DNA from: DATEJJ01 sp039649115
Lineage (GTDB): Bacteria > Actinomycetota > Actinomycetes > Mycobacteriales > Micromonosporaceae
Direction: 5' to 3'
DNA: 14,724 nt
Assembly: GCA_039649115.1 (NCBI GenBank)
Contig: JBBWZQ010000032.1
Location: forward strand, 1 to 14,724
The notes beneath the pieces were generated by a model. That model saw only the letters and a program-made list of their open reading frames with translations, did not search any database and was not told where the DNA came from. Of this stretch, positions 5,477 to 12,130 are shown one piece after another (position 1 is the stretch's first letter; each line of letters starts with the position of its first letter). The translations under genes were made by a program, and so were the position numbers.

Positions 5477-6779
5477 CGGGATCCTCCGGCCGGGTCACCC
5501 GCACCTGGGCGATGCGCCGGCGGTCGACCTCGACGACGGTGAACTCCCAGCCGTGCTCCGTCACGGTCTCGCCCTCGACCGGGATGTGCCCCAACCGCGC
5601 CATCAGGAAGCCGGCGAGGGTCTCGTACGGGCCCTCGGGGAGGCGGAACCCGGTCACCTCGGCAAGTTCGTCCTCGCGGATCACCCCGTCGACGAGGAAG
5701 GTCTGGCGCGGCCGGGAGGACGGGTCCGGATCGGGCACGGTGATCTCGTAGGCCGCGGGCTCGACGTCGTGCTCGTCGGCGATCTCGCCGACCAGCTCCT
5801 CGGCGAGGTCCTCCAGGGTCACCAGGCCGTCGGTGCCGCCGTACTCGTCGAGCACGATGGCCATCTCGTCGCCGGCCGCGTGCAGCGCCTCGAGCACCCC
5901 GTCCAGGTCGAGACTCTCCGGCACGTAGACCGGCTCGCGGGCGATCGAGGCCACCGTCGTGGTCGGCCGCTGCGCCGTGGGTACGCCCAGTGCGCGGGTC
6001 ACGCTGACCACGCCGGTGACCAGGTCCACAGTGGACTCGTACACCGGGAACCGGCTGTAGCCCGTCGTCCGTACCGTGCGCAACAACTCGCCCACCGGCG
6101 TGTCGGCGTGCAGCGCGACGACATCGACCCGCGGGGTCATCGCCTCGGCGGCCCGCTTTTCCCCGAAGCGGATGGTGCGCTGCAACAGCTGCGCGGTGTC
6201 TTCGGGCAGCGCGCCGGCCTTCGCCGAGATGGCGGCGAGCAGCCCCAACTCCTCGGGGGAGCGGGCACTGGCCAGCTCCTCCTGCGGCTCGACGCCCAGC
6301 CGCCGCACCACGAAGTTGGCGGTGCCGTTCAGGCCGCGGATCAGCCAGGAGAACGTCCTGGAGAACATCCGCTCGGGCCCGGCGGTCGCGCGGGCCAGCG
6401 GCATCGGGCGGGCCAGCGCGGCATTTTTGGGTACGAGCTCCCCGAAGAGCATCGAGAACAGCGTGGCGACGGCCAGCGCGAGAACGTGGCTGAGCCGCTC
6501 GTGGTGCCCGGTGACCGGGTCGATCAGCCGGGTCAGCGCCGGCTCGGCCAGGTACCCGGTGAGCAGCGCGGCGATGGTGATACCCAGCTGCGCGCCGGAC
6601 AGCTCGAAGGACAGCCGGCGCAGCGCCTTGCGGACCGTCCGCGCCTTGCGGTCGCCGGCCTGGGCCTGCGCCTCGATCGCCGACCGGTCGACGGTGACCA
6701 GCGAGAACTCGGCCGTGACGAAGAACGCGTTCGCGGCGGTGAGCAGCACGAACGCCAGCAACGGCAGCGCGGTCAGCAA
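5469..6779 (-). CDS. CNNM/CBS-pair/CorC_HlyC membrane protein (hemolysin-family transporter)
   Basis: This 436-residue protein has the full domain order of the family. The CNNM transmembrane domain spans about 1-190 with NAFFVTAEFSL at 17-27 and GELVPKN at 113-119. A CBS pair spans about 212-335 and includes DEYGGTDGLVTLEDL (311-325). The CorC_HlyC domain (about 355-430) holds LVDGVIREDELAEVTG and PYETLAGFLM. Members are implicated in magnesium and cobalt efflux or tolerance; the exact ion is unknown here. The start is taken as TTG at 6777-6779, because the frame is stopped about ten codons upstream and no ATG or GTG lies before the first hydrophobic segment. Its ribosome site is weak. It is the first gene of a coupled pair with the CNNM gene at 4442-5476 and follows the iron-sulfur reductase gene after 52 bases. 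Confidence 0.9.
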   Translation of the reverse strand: MLTALPLLAFVLLTAANAFFVTAEFSLVTVDRSAIEAQAQAGDRKARTVRKALRRLSFELSGAQLGITIAALLTGYLAEPALTRLIDPVTGHHERLSHVLALAVATLFSMLFGELVPKNAALARPMPLARATAGPERMFSRTFSWLIRGLNGTANFVVRRLGVEPQEELASARSPEELGLLAAISAKAGALPEDTAQLLQRTIRFGEKRAAEAMTPRVDVVALHADTPVGELLRTVRTTGYSRFPVYESTVDLVTGVVSVTRALGVPTAQRPTTTVASIAREPVYVPESLDLDGVLEALHAAGDEMAIVLDEYGGTDGLVTLEDLAEELVGEIADEHDVEPAAYEITVPDPDPSSRPRQTFLVDGVIREDELAEVTGFRLPEGPYETLAGFLMARLGHIPVEGETVTEHGWEFTVVEVDRRRIAQVRVTRPEDPDG

Positions 6780-6831
6780 TGTGGCGTCGATGATCTGTTC
6801 ACCCCGGCACTAATTGTGCCCGATCCGTAGG

Positions 6832-8949
6832 TCAGGTAACGCCGGAGTCCGTCTTCACGGATCGCAAGAGGACGGTGGCGACGTCGACCACCTCGGCCCT
6901 GCCCGGTGCGGTGCTGTTCATCCCGTCGGAGAGCATGGTCATGCAGAACGGGCAGCCGACGGCGACGGTACCGGCGCCGGTGGCCACCGCCTCCTCGACC
7001 CGGTCGGTGTTGATCCGCTTGCCGATCCGCTCCTCCATCCACATGCGCGCGCCGCCGGCGCCACAGCAGAAGGAGCGTTCGGAGTTGCGCGGCATCTCGG
7101 TGACGCCGCCCGCCGCGGCCTTGCCGAGGACCTCGCGGGGCGGCGTGAAGACCCGGTTGTGCCGGCCGAGGTAGCACGGGTCGTGGTAGGTCAGCCCGCC
7201 GTCGACCGGCTGCACCGGTACCAGCCGGCCGGCGCCGACCAGGTCGGCCAGCAGCTGGGTGTGGTGCACCACCTGGTACGCGCCGCCGAGCTGGCCGTAC
7301 TCGTTGGCCAGGGTGTTGAAGCAGTGCGGGCAGGTGGCGACGATCTTCTTGACGCCGGCCGCGTTCAGCGTCTGCACGTTCTGCTGGGCCATCATCTGGA
7401 ACACGAACTCGTTGCCGAGCCGGCGGGCCGGGTCGCCGGTACAGGTCTCGCCGTTGCCGAGGATGGCGAAGGAGACGCCGGCCTGGTGCAGGAGCGTGGC
7501 CACGGCACGGGTGGTCTTCCTGGCGCGGTCCTCGAAGGCGCCCGCGCAGCCGACCCAGAACAGATATTCAACGGACTCCGACCGCGAACCACCAGGAGAG
7601 GAGATGCGCGGCACCGGGAAGTCCAGCCCCTTCGTCCAGTCCTCGCGGGTCGCCGGCGGCGCGCCCCACGGGTTGCCCCTGCTCTCCAGGTTGCGCAGCA
7701 TGGTGCCGGCCTCGCTGGGGAAGTTGGACTCGATCAGCACCTGGTACCGGCGCATGTCCACGATGTGGTCCACGTGCTCGATGTCCACCGGGCACTGCTC
7801 CACGCAGGCGCCGCAGGTGGTGCACGACCACAGCACGTCGGGGTCGATCACGCCACCCTCGGCGGCACCGCCCACCAACGGTCGCGCCGCCTCGGCCAGC
7901 GCCAGCGCGTCGACCTTGCTGTGATCTTCTCCGGCCAGCAGATAAGGGGCCTTCGCGTACGCGTGGTCGCGCAGCGAGATGATCAGCAGCTTGGGCGACA
8001 GCGGCTTGCCCGTGTTCCACGCCGGGCACTGCGACTGGCACCGGCCGCACTCCGTGCAGGTGGTGAAGTCCAGCAGCCCCTTCCAGGTGAACTGCTCCAC
8101 CGCGGCGACCCCGAACTGGTCCCGTTCGGGATCCGCCTCCTCGAAGTCCAGCGGCCTGCCCGCGCTCATCATCGGCCGCAGCCCGCCCAGCGTCGGCTGC
8201 CGGGTGGCCGTGCGCTTGAAGAAGATGTTGAAGAAGGCGGCGAACCGGTGCCACGCCACGCCCATCGTGACGTTCGAGGCGACCACGACCACCCAGGTCA
8301 TCGAGATAACGATCTTGACGAGCCCGATGGCGGTGACCGCGGCGCCGCTGGCCGGCAGGAGGTTGCCCAGCGTGTGGCTGACCGGCGCCGCCCAGGTCGG
8401 GAACGGCAGGTGCCCGTTCGCCGCCTTGAACCCCCGGATCAGCAGGCCGCAGAGGAGCACCAGCAAGATGATCCACTCGACGAAATACCCCTGCCACATG
8501 GTCGAACCGGTGAACCGCGAGCGGCCCCTGCGGCGCGGCCGGTTCACCAGCCGGATCGCCATCAGGGTCAGGATCGCCGGGATGCCCAGCACCGAGAAGA
8601 TCTCCGTGGCCAGCCCGAACACCGACCAGTGACCGAGCAGCGGCAGCTCACCGGTCGGCGTGAACACCTCCCAGTAGGCCTCCAGCACCAGCGAGGACAG
8701 CAGGATGAACGCGACCATGACGAACCAGTGCGCGGTACCGACGACACTCCACTTGAGCATCCGGGTGTGCCCCAGGGTCTCGGCGAGCATCACCCGCAGC
8801 CGGCTGCCCTTGGTGCCGAAGCGCTCCGGGTCGGGCTGACCGAGCCGGATCACGATCACCATCCGGCGCACCGCCAGGACGAGCAGCACGGCCGCCAGTA
8901 CCGACACCGCGAGCGCGACCGGGGCGGCAACCCACTGCAGCGGTCCCAT
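6832..8949 (-). CDS. Membrane iron-sulfur reductase with CCG domains (Rv0338c-like)
   Basis: This 705-residue protein fuses a membrane domain to a heterodisulfide-reductase-like iron-sulfur domain. Hydrophobic helices lie near residues 6-27, 70-92, 108-135, 157-172 and 203-228, resembling the NarI-type cytochrome b fold. Two 4Fe-4S motifs follow, CxxCxxCxxxC at 298-308 and at 376-386. Two cysteine-rich CCG modules come next: Cys468, Cys503 and CPHC at 540-543, then DPCYLGRH (590-597) and FCCGAGG (627-633). The same layout is found in the M. tuberculosis protein Rv0338c, usually called an iron-sulfur-binding reductase; related proteins pass electrons from acyl-CoA dehydrogenases through ETF to quinone. 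That role is inferred. The ATG has GGGAGG seven bases upstream. It has its own promoter with a 16-bp palindrome upstream, although crgA lies upstream on the same strand. Confidence 0.92.
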   Translation of the reverse strand: MGPLQWVAAPVALAVSVLAAVLLVLAVRRMVIVIRLGQPDPERFGTKGSRLRVMLAETLGHTRMLKWSVVGTAHWFVMVAFILLSSLVLEAYWEVFTPTGELPLLGHWSVFGLATEIFSVLGIPAILTLMAIRLVNRPRRRGRSRFTGSTMWQGYFVEWIILLVLLCGLLIRGFKAANGHLPFPTWAAPVSHTLGNLLPASGAAVTAIGLVKIVISMTWVVVVASNVTMGVAWHRFAAFFNIFFKRTATRQPTLGGLRPMMSAGRPLDFEEADPERDQFGVAAVEQFTWKGLLDFTTCTECGRCQSQCPAWNTGKPLSPKLLIISLRDHAYAKAPYLLAGEDHSKVDALALAEAARPLVGGAAEGGVIDPDVLWSCTTCGACVEQCPVDIEHVDHIVDMRRYQVLIESNFPSEAGTMLRNLESRGNPWGAPPATREDWTKGLDFPVPRISSPGGSRSESVEYLFWVGCAGAFEDRARKTTRAVATLLHQAGVSFAILGNGETCTGDPARRLGNEFVFQMMAQQNVQTLNAAGVKKIVATCPHCFNTLANEYGQLGGAYQVVHHTQLLADLVGAGRLVPVQPVDGGLTYHDPCYLGRHNRVFTPPREVLGKAAAGGVTEMPRNSERSFCCGAGGARMWMEERIGKRINTDRVEEAVATGAGTVAVGCPFCMTMLSDGMNSTAPGRAEVVDVATVLLRSVKTDSGVT

Positions 8950-8986
8950 GCGTACGCCTCCCGACTTCGCCGACTACCGCGTCCGA

Positions 8987-9015
8987 AGCCTACGCGACTT
9001 GTTACTAGCTAGTAA
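8987..9015 (-). promoter_or_regulatory. Putative promoter of the iron-sulfur reductase gene
   Basis: On the minus strand TTACTA (9015-9010) and TAGGCT (8992-8987, matching TANNNT) are exactly 17 bases apart. Transcription would begin near 8980, leaving a leader of about 30 bases with the GGGAGG ribosome site. The -35 hexamer lies inside the 16-bp palindrome, so a bound regulator would repress. The -35 match is modest. Confidence 0.45.
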
Positions 9016-9016
9016 C
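9001..9016. promoter_or_regulatory. 16-bp perfect palindrome, probable TetR-type operator
   Basis: GTTACTAGCTAGTAAC reads identically on both strands without a mismatch. It is AT-rich and contains the rare CTAG tetramer in very GC-rich surroundings. It lies between the end of crgA (9047) and the iron-sulfur reductase start (8949) and overlaps that gene's predicted -35. Length and symmetry suit a homodimeric TetR-family repressor. No regulator gene lies next to it, so a trans-acting regulator is implied. Confidence 0.65.
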
Positions 9017-9046
9017 GTGATGTCCGCCGCAGCCTGCCGCGCGGAG

Positions 9047-9313
9047 TCAGCGCCAGCGGGAGAGAAGTCCGAGGGACGCGACCATCGCGCCGAAGCCGAC
9101 CGCGAGGTTCCAGTAGCGCCAGCTGCTCATCGGGTACAGGCCGCCGGACAGGTAGTAGGTCACCAGCCAGGCGATGCCCACGAAGATCAGTGCCAGCGAG
9201 GTCACCGGTACCCAGGTCGGGCTCGGCTTCTTCCGGCTGGCGATCGCGGCACGCGGCGACACCTCGGCCGGCGGGGTGTAGACCTTCTTCTGTCGCACAC
9301 GGGACTTGGGCAC
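9047..9313 (-). CDS. crgA: Cell division protein CrgA
   Basis: CrgA is a small inner-membrane protein of the actinobacterial divisome. It interacts with FtsZ, FtsQ, FtsI and CwsA in mycobacteria and restrains or coordinates septation in Streptomyces. The 88-residue protein has the family layout: a basic N-terminal tail (MPKSRVRQKKVYTPP), a first hydrophobic helix at about 34-57, a short loop with MSSWRYWN, and a second helix at about 67-86 ending SRWR. The GTG start has CAGGAGA eight bases upstream. It is divergent from the DUF881 and sortase genes and close to pknB, the classic neighbourhood of crgA. The downstream gene on the same strand appears to have its own promoter. Confidence 0.95.
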   Translation of the reverse strand: MPKSRVRQKKVYTPPAEVSPRAAIASRKKPSPTWVPVTSLALIFVGIAWLVTYYLSGGLYPMSSWRYWNLAVGFGAMVASLGLLSRWR

Positions 9314-9390
9314 GGCTGCTCTCCTGGAGGGGAACGTCAGTGAACGGTACCCCTGGGCGCCGGGCTGTCACCAGTCGGGCACGGGGCGGG

Positions 9391-9396
9391 GATAAT
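9391..9396 (+). promoter_or_regulatory. Possible -10 element for the DUF881-sortase operon
   Basis: GATAAT, a five-of-six match to TATAAT, lies in the 182-bp gap between the divergent crgA and DUF881 starts. Transcription from about 9403 would give a leader near 93 bases. No good -35 hexamer is seen at 16-18 bases, so support is weak. On the other strand, GTGACA and TACCGT 16 bases apart could serve crgA, also weakly. Confidence 0.3.
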
Positions 9397-9495
9397 GTCC
9401 GCGAGCTAGCGTAGTCCGATTCGCGGCCAGGTGTGCGACGGGGATGGGCGTCCGCACTCAGGAAGCACGCACTCGGGCACGCGGAGGAGGAACCG

Positions 9496-10302
9496 GTGGA
9501 GTACATCCCGGGCGGCGCGTCGTGGGGCAAAGCGTTGCGCCGGGCCGGAACCGCGCTGCTGTCGCGGCCGGTCAAGCGCCCGACCGGCTGGTCGCTGCTG
9601 GTACCCGTCGTGGCTCTCATCGCCGGGCTGCTGTTCACCACGAGCGCGACCACGGCGCGTGGCACCGCGCTGCGCGATGACCGTACCCCCCAGTTGAGCA
9701 GTCTGATCGCGGACCGCAACCGGCAGATCGCCCAGGAGGAGGCGCAGGCCGCCACCCTGCGCCGGCAGGTCGACGGCCTGACGCAGGCGGTGGGCGGCGC
9801 GGACGACACGACATCCGCGGCGGCGCGCCAGGCCGGCGAGAGCCGGCCGGGCGCCGGCCTCACCGCCGTGCACGGCCCGGCCGTCAAGGTGACCCTCAAC
9901 GACGCGCCCCGGCGGGCCGACGGGAGCCGGCCGGCCGGCGCCACCGCGGACGACCTCGTGGTGCACCAGCAGGACGTCCAGGCCGTGGTCAACGCATTGT
10001 GGGCGGGCGGTGGCGAGGCGATGTCGATTATGGGGGTACGGGTGATTTCCACCAGTGCGGTACGCTGCGTTGGCAACACGCTGCTCCTCAACGGGAGGGT
10101 GTACTCCCCGCCCTTCGTGATCACGGCCATCGGTGACCGGACCGCGATGCACGCCGCCCTCGACGCGTCGGACGGAGTACGCGCGTTCCGCCAGGCGGCG
10201 ACCGACTTCGGCCTCGGGTACCAGGTGGAGGATCAGGCAGATGTCAGGGTGCCGGGCTACGACGGCTCGACCGCGCTGCAGCACGCCCATCCGGGTGGCT
10301 GA
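9496..10302 (+). CDS. DUF881 family membrane protein
   Basis: This 268-residue single-pass protein belongs to the DUF881 family, whose members sit beside crgA and the sortase in many actinobacteria (Rv0012 in M. tuberculosis is comparable). A basic cytoplasmic segment precedes one hydrophobic helix at about 31-50 (WSLLVPVVALIAGLLFTTS). A predicted coiled coil follows (LSSLIADRNRQIAQEEAQAA), then an extracytoplasmic domain with GPAVKVTLNDAP, VHQQDVQAVVNALWAGGGEAMSI and NGRVYSPPFVITAIGD, the usual DUF881 blocks. The GTG at 9496 is preferred over an upstream ATG at 9433, because GGAGGAGG lies five bases before it and the conserved part follows directly. The biochemical function is unknown; location suggests a role in division or envelope growth. 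The sortase gene starts 9 bases after the stop. Confidence 0.9.
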   Translation: MEYIPGGASWGKALRRAGTALLSRPVKRPTGWSLLVPVVALIAGLLFTTSATTARGTALRDDRTPQLSSLIADRNRQIAQEEAQAATLRRQVDGLTQAVGGADDTTSAAARQAGESRPGAGLTAVHGPAVKVTLNDAPRRADGSRPAGATADDLVVHQQDVQAVVNALWAGGGEAMSIMGVRVISTSAVRCVGNTLLLNGRVYSPPFVITAIGDRTAMHAALDASDGVRAFRQAATDFGLGYQVEDQADVRVPGYDGSTALQHAHPGG

Positions 10303-10311
10303 CTGCCGCCC

Positions 10312-11223
10312 ATGAGCACGCAGGACAGACACGTGGCGCGGCACAGCGCGCACGAGGACGACGAGACCACGGTCCTGCCGCGGATAACGGACGCCGCCCC
10401 GCCGGACGACAAGGACAGCAGCGCCACCCTTCCCGCGCAGCCGGTGGAGCCCGAGCCCGACCTGACGGCGATCCTGCCCGTGTTCATCCCGGCGCCCCGC
10501 GCGGACCGGCCGGCCGTGGACCAGCCGCCGGAAAAGCCGCGGGCGGCCCGATCCCGCGGTGTGGCGGACATGGTGCGGCTGGTCGCCCGCTCGACCGGCG
10601 AGGTTCTGATCACGTTCGGCGTGGTGGTGATGCTGCTCGCCGTGTACGAGGTCTGGGGCAAGGGTGCGATCATCCACGACCACCAGAATGCCCTGAACAG
10701 CCAGCTCTCCCAGTCCTGGGGCGACCCGGCCGTGGGGCCTTCCGCCAGCGCCGCCGCGCCGGATGCGCCGCCACCGGGCTGGGCGATCGGCCGGCTCTAC
10801 ATACCCACCCTGAAGCTGGTGTGGGTGGTGGTGGAGGGCGTCGACCTCAAGGACATCCGGTACGCGCCCGGCCACTACCCGGGCACCGCGATGCCGGGGC
10901 AACTGGGCAACTTCTCGATCGCCGCGCACCGGGAGCCGGGCATGTTCTGGGACCTGGACCGGGTGCGCGACGGTGACGACCTCGTCGTGGAGACCCGCAC
11001 GAGCTGGTACGTGTACCAGGTCTTCCAGACCCACATCGTCACGCCGCACTCGGTCGAGGTGGTGGCGCCGGTACCGAACCAGCCCGGCGCCGCGGTCACG
11101 CAGAAGGACATGACGTTGACGACGTGCAACCCGAAGTGGGACAACTACCAGCGGCTCGCCGTGCACGCGAGGCTGGTCGGCTCGTACCCGCACAGCGCGC
11201 GCCCGTCCCTGCTGGGAGGCTGA
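10312..11223 (+). CDS. Class E sortase
   Basis: Sortases are membrane-bound cysteine transpeptidases; class E enzymes of high-GC Gram-positives recognise LAxTG-type sorting signals and attach proteins to peptidoglycan. The 303-residue protein has a long disordered acidic and proline-rich N-terminus (1-80), a hydrophobic helix at about 97-113, and the sortase domain at about 155-290. Visible catalytic residues are His206 (AAHREPG), Cys272 (LTTCNPKW) and Arg281 (YQRLAVHARL). IPTLKLVWVVVEGV and PGHYPGTAMPGQLGN are typical of the fold. The ATG at 10312 follows DUF881 after 9 bases. The stop is directly followed by the GTG of the next gene, so the three genes are probably co-transcribed. No clear LAxTG substrate is encoded in the window. 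Confidence 0.93.
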   Translation: MSTQDRHVARHSAHEDDETTVLPRITDAAPPDDKDSSATLPAQPVEPEPDLTAILPVFIPAPRADRPAVDQPPEKPRAARSRGVADMVRLVARSTGEVLITFGVVVMLLAVYEVWGKGAIIHDHQNALNSQLSQSWGDPAVGPSASAAAPDAPPPGWAIGRLYIPTLKLVWVVVEGVDLKDIRYAPGHYPGTAMPGQLGNFSIAAHREPGMFWDLDRVRDGDDLVVETRTSWYVYQVFQTHIVTPHSVEVVAPVPNQPGAAVTQKDMTLTTCNPKWDNYQRLAVHARLVGSYPHSARPSLLGG

Positions 11224-11436
11224 GTGTACGGGTGGATCTGGCGCCACCTGCCCTTCGGGCGCCGCGGCAAGCTGGTCGGCTCGCTCCTGCTCGCCGCCGC
11301 CGCGGTGGCCCTACTCTGGTACGTGGTCTTCCCCGCGGTCGACCCGCACCTGCCGTTCAACAACGACGGGCACGTGAGCACCACCCAGAACGACCAGCCC
11401 AACCCGGACAACGTCGTCTCGTCCCCGACCCGCTGA
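11224..11436 (+). CDS. Small single-pass membrane protein of unknown function
   Basis: A 70-residue protein starts with GTG immediately after the sortase stop (TGA-GTG). The N-terminus is basic (MYGWIWRHLPFGRRGK), followed by one strong hydrophobic helix at about 17-39 and a polar, Asn/Asp-rich tail of about 30 residues predicted to lie outside the membrane. I do not recognise a named family. The lack of any gap from the sortase gene indicates coupled translation and makes a partner role with the sortase or the division machinery possible. Codon use is like the neighbours. It is too short to rule out chance, but position, start and the membrane profile make it very likely real. Confidence 0.8.
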   Translation: MYGWIWRHLPFGRRGKLVGSLLLAAAAVALLWYVVFPAVDPHLPFNNDGHVSTTQNDQPNPDNVVSSPTR

Positions 11437-11461
11437 ACCGCTGATCCCGCAGGGAGCACCC

Positions 11462-12109
11462 GTGCGCATTCTGGTCGTCGACAACTACGACTCGTTCGTC
11501 TACAACCTCGTGCAGTACCTGGGTCAGCTCGGCGTGGACTGCGACGTGCGGCGCAACGACGAGATCGACGTCGCCGAGGTGGGCCGGCTGGACCCGGCGG
11601 GCGTGCTGCTGTCCCCCGGGCCGAGCACGCCGCAGCGCGCCGGTATCTGCATGGACGTGATCACCGCGTACGGCGGCCAGCTGCCGATCTTCGGAGTGTG
11701 CCTCGGGCACCAGGCGTTCGGCGCCGCCTACGGGGCGACCGTGAACCGGGCACCGGAGCTGTTGCACGGCAAGACGTCCGTGGTGCACCACGGTGGCGAA
11801 GGGGTGCTGGCCGGGCTGCCCTCGCCGGTCACGGCCACCCGGTACCACTCGCTCGCGGTGGTGGAGTCCACGCTCCCGGCGGAGATCGAGGTCACCGGCC
11901 GCACCGAGTCGGGTGTGGTGATGGCGATGCGCCACCGCAGCCTGCCGATCGAGGGCGTGCAGTTCCACCCCGAGTCGGTACTCACCCAGGGCGGGCACCT
12001 CATGCTGGCCAACTGGCTGGCGGTGTGCGGGTACCCGGCGGCCCTGGAGCGCGCTCCGGAACTCGCCGCCGAGGTGGAGACCCGGCGCCAGGCCGCATTC
12101 GCCGCCTGA
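11462..12109 (+). CDS. pabA: Aminodeoxychorismate/anthranilate synthase glutamine amidotransferase subunit
   Basis: This is a class I glutamine amidotransferase that hydrolyses glutamine and passes ammonia to a chorismate-binding partner, making aminodeoxychorismate for folate (PabA) or anthranilate for tryptophan (TrpG). The 215-residue protein shows VVDNYDSFVYNLVQYL at the start, LLSPGPSTPQRAG at 49-61, the nucleophile Cys80 in FGVCLGHQ, and the His169/Glu171 pair in QFHPESVLTQGG. The length is normal apart from a charged tail of about 25 residues. The GTG start has GGGAG seven bases upstream. It lies 25 bases after the small membrane protein and converges on pknB with a gap of 21 bases. 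A pabA/trpG gene beside pknB is a long-standing actinobacterial arrangement. No synthase partner lies in the window, so the choice of PabA over TrpG comes from family resemblance. Confidence 0.9.
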   Translation: MRILVVDNYDSFVYNLVQYLGQLGVDCDVRRNDEIDVAEVGRLDPAGVLLSPGPSTPQRAGICMDVITAYGGQLPIFGVCLGHQAFGAAYGATVNRAPELLHGKTSVVHHGGEGVLAGLPSPVTATRYHSLAVVESTLPAEIEVTGRTESGVVMAMRHRSLPIEGVQFHPESVLTQGGHLMLANWLAVCGYPAALERAPELAAEVETRRQAAFAA

Positions 12110-12130
12110 GCCTGGAATCCCGACGAGGGG

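Noticed and set aside
6806..6820. Short inverted repeat GGCAC-TAATT-GTGCC between the iron-sulfur reductase and CNNM genes
   Set aside because: Only five base pairs with no T-tract; too weak to call a terminator or operator.
4548..6830. Long plus-strand open frame (760 codons) opposite both CNNM genes
   Set aside because: It spans two well-defined genes on the other strand, has low-complexity translation and no family resemblance.
6814..9012. Very long plus-strand open frame (732 codons) opposite the iron-sulfur reductase gene
   Set aside because: Its translation is rich in Arg, His, Gly and Ala with no domain. The minus-strand frame carries complete Fe-S and CCG motifs and a good ribosome site. 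Such antisense frames are normal at this GC content.
9406..11247. Minus-strand open frame (613 codons) opposite the DUF881 and sortase genes
   Set aside because: The plus strand has recognisable DUF881 and sortase motifs with tight operon spacing; this frame is a shadow.
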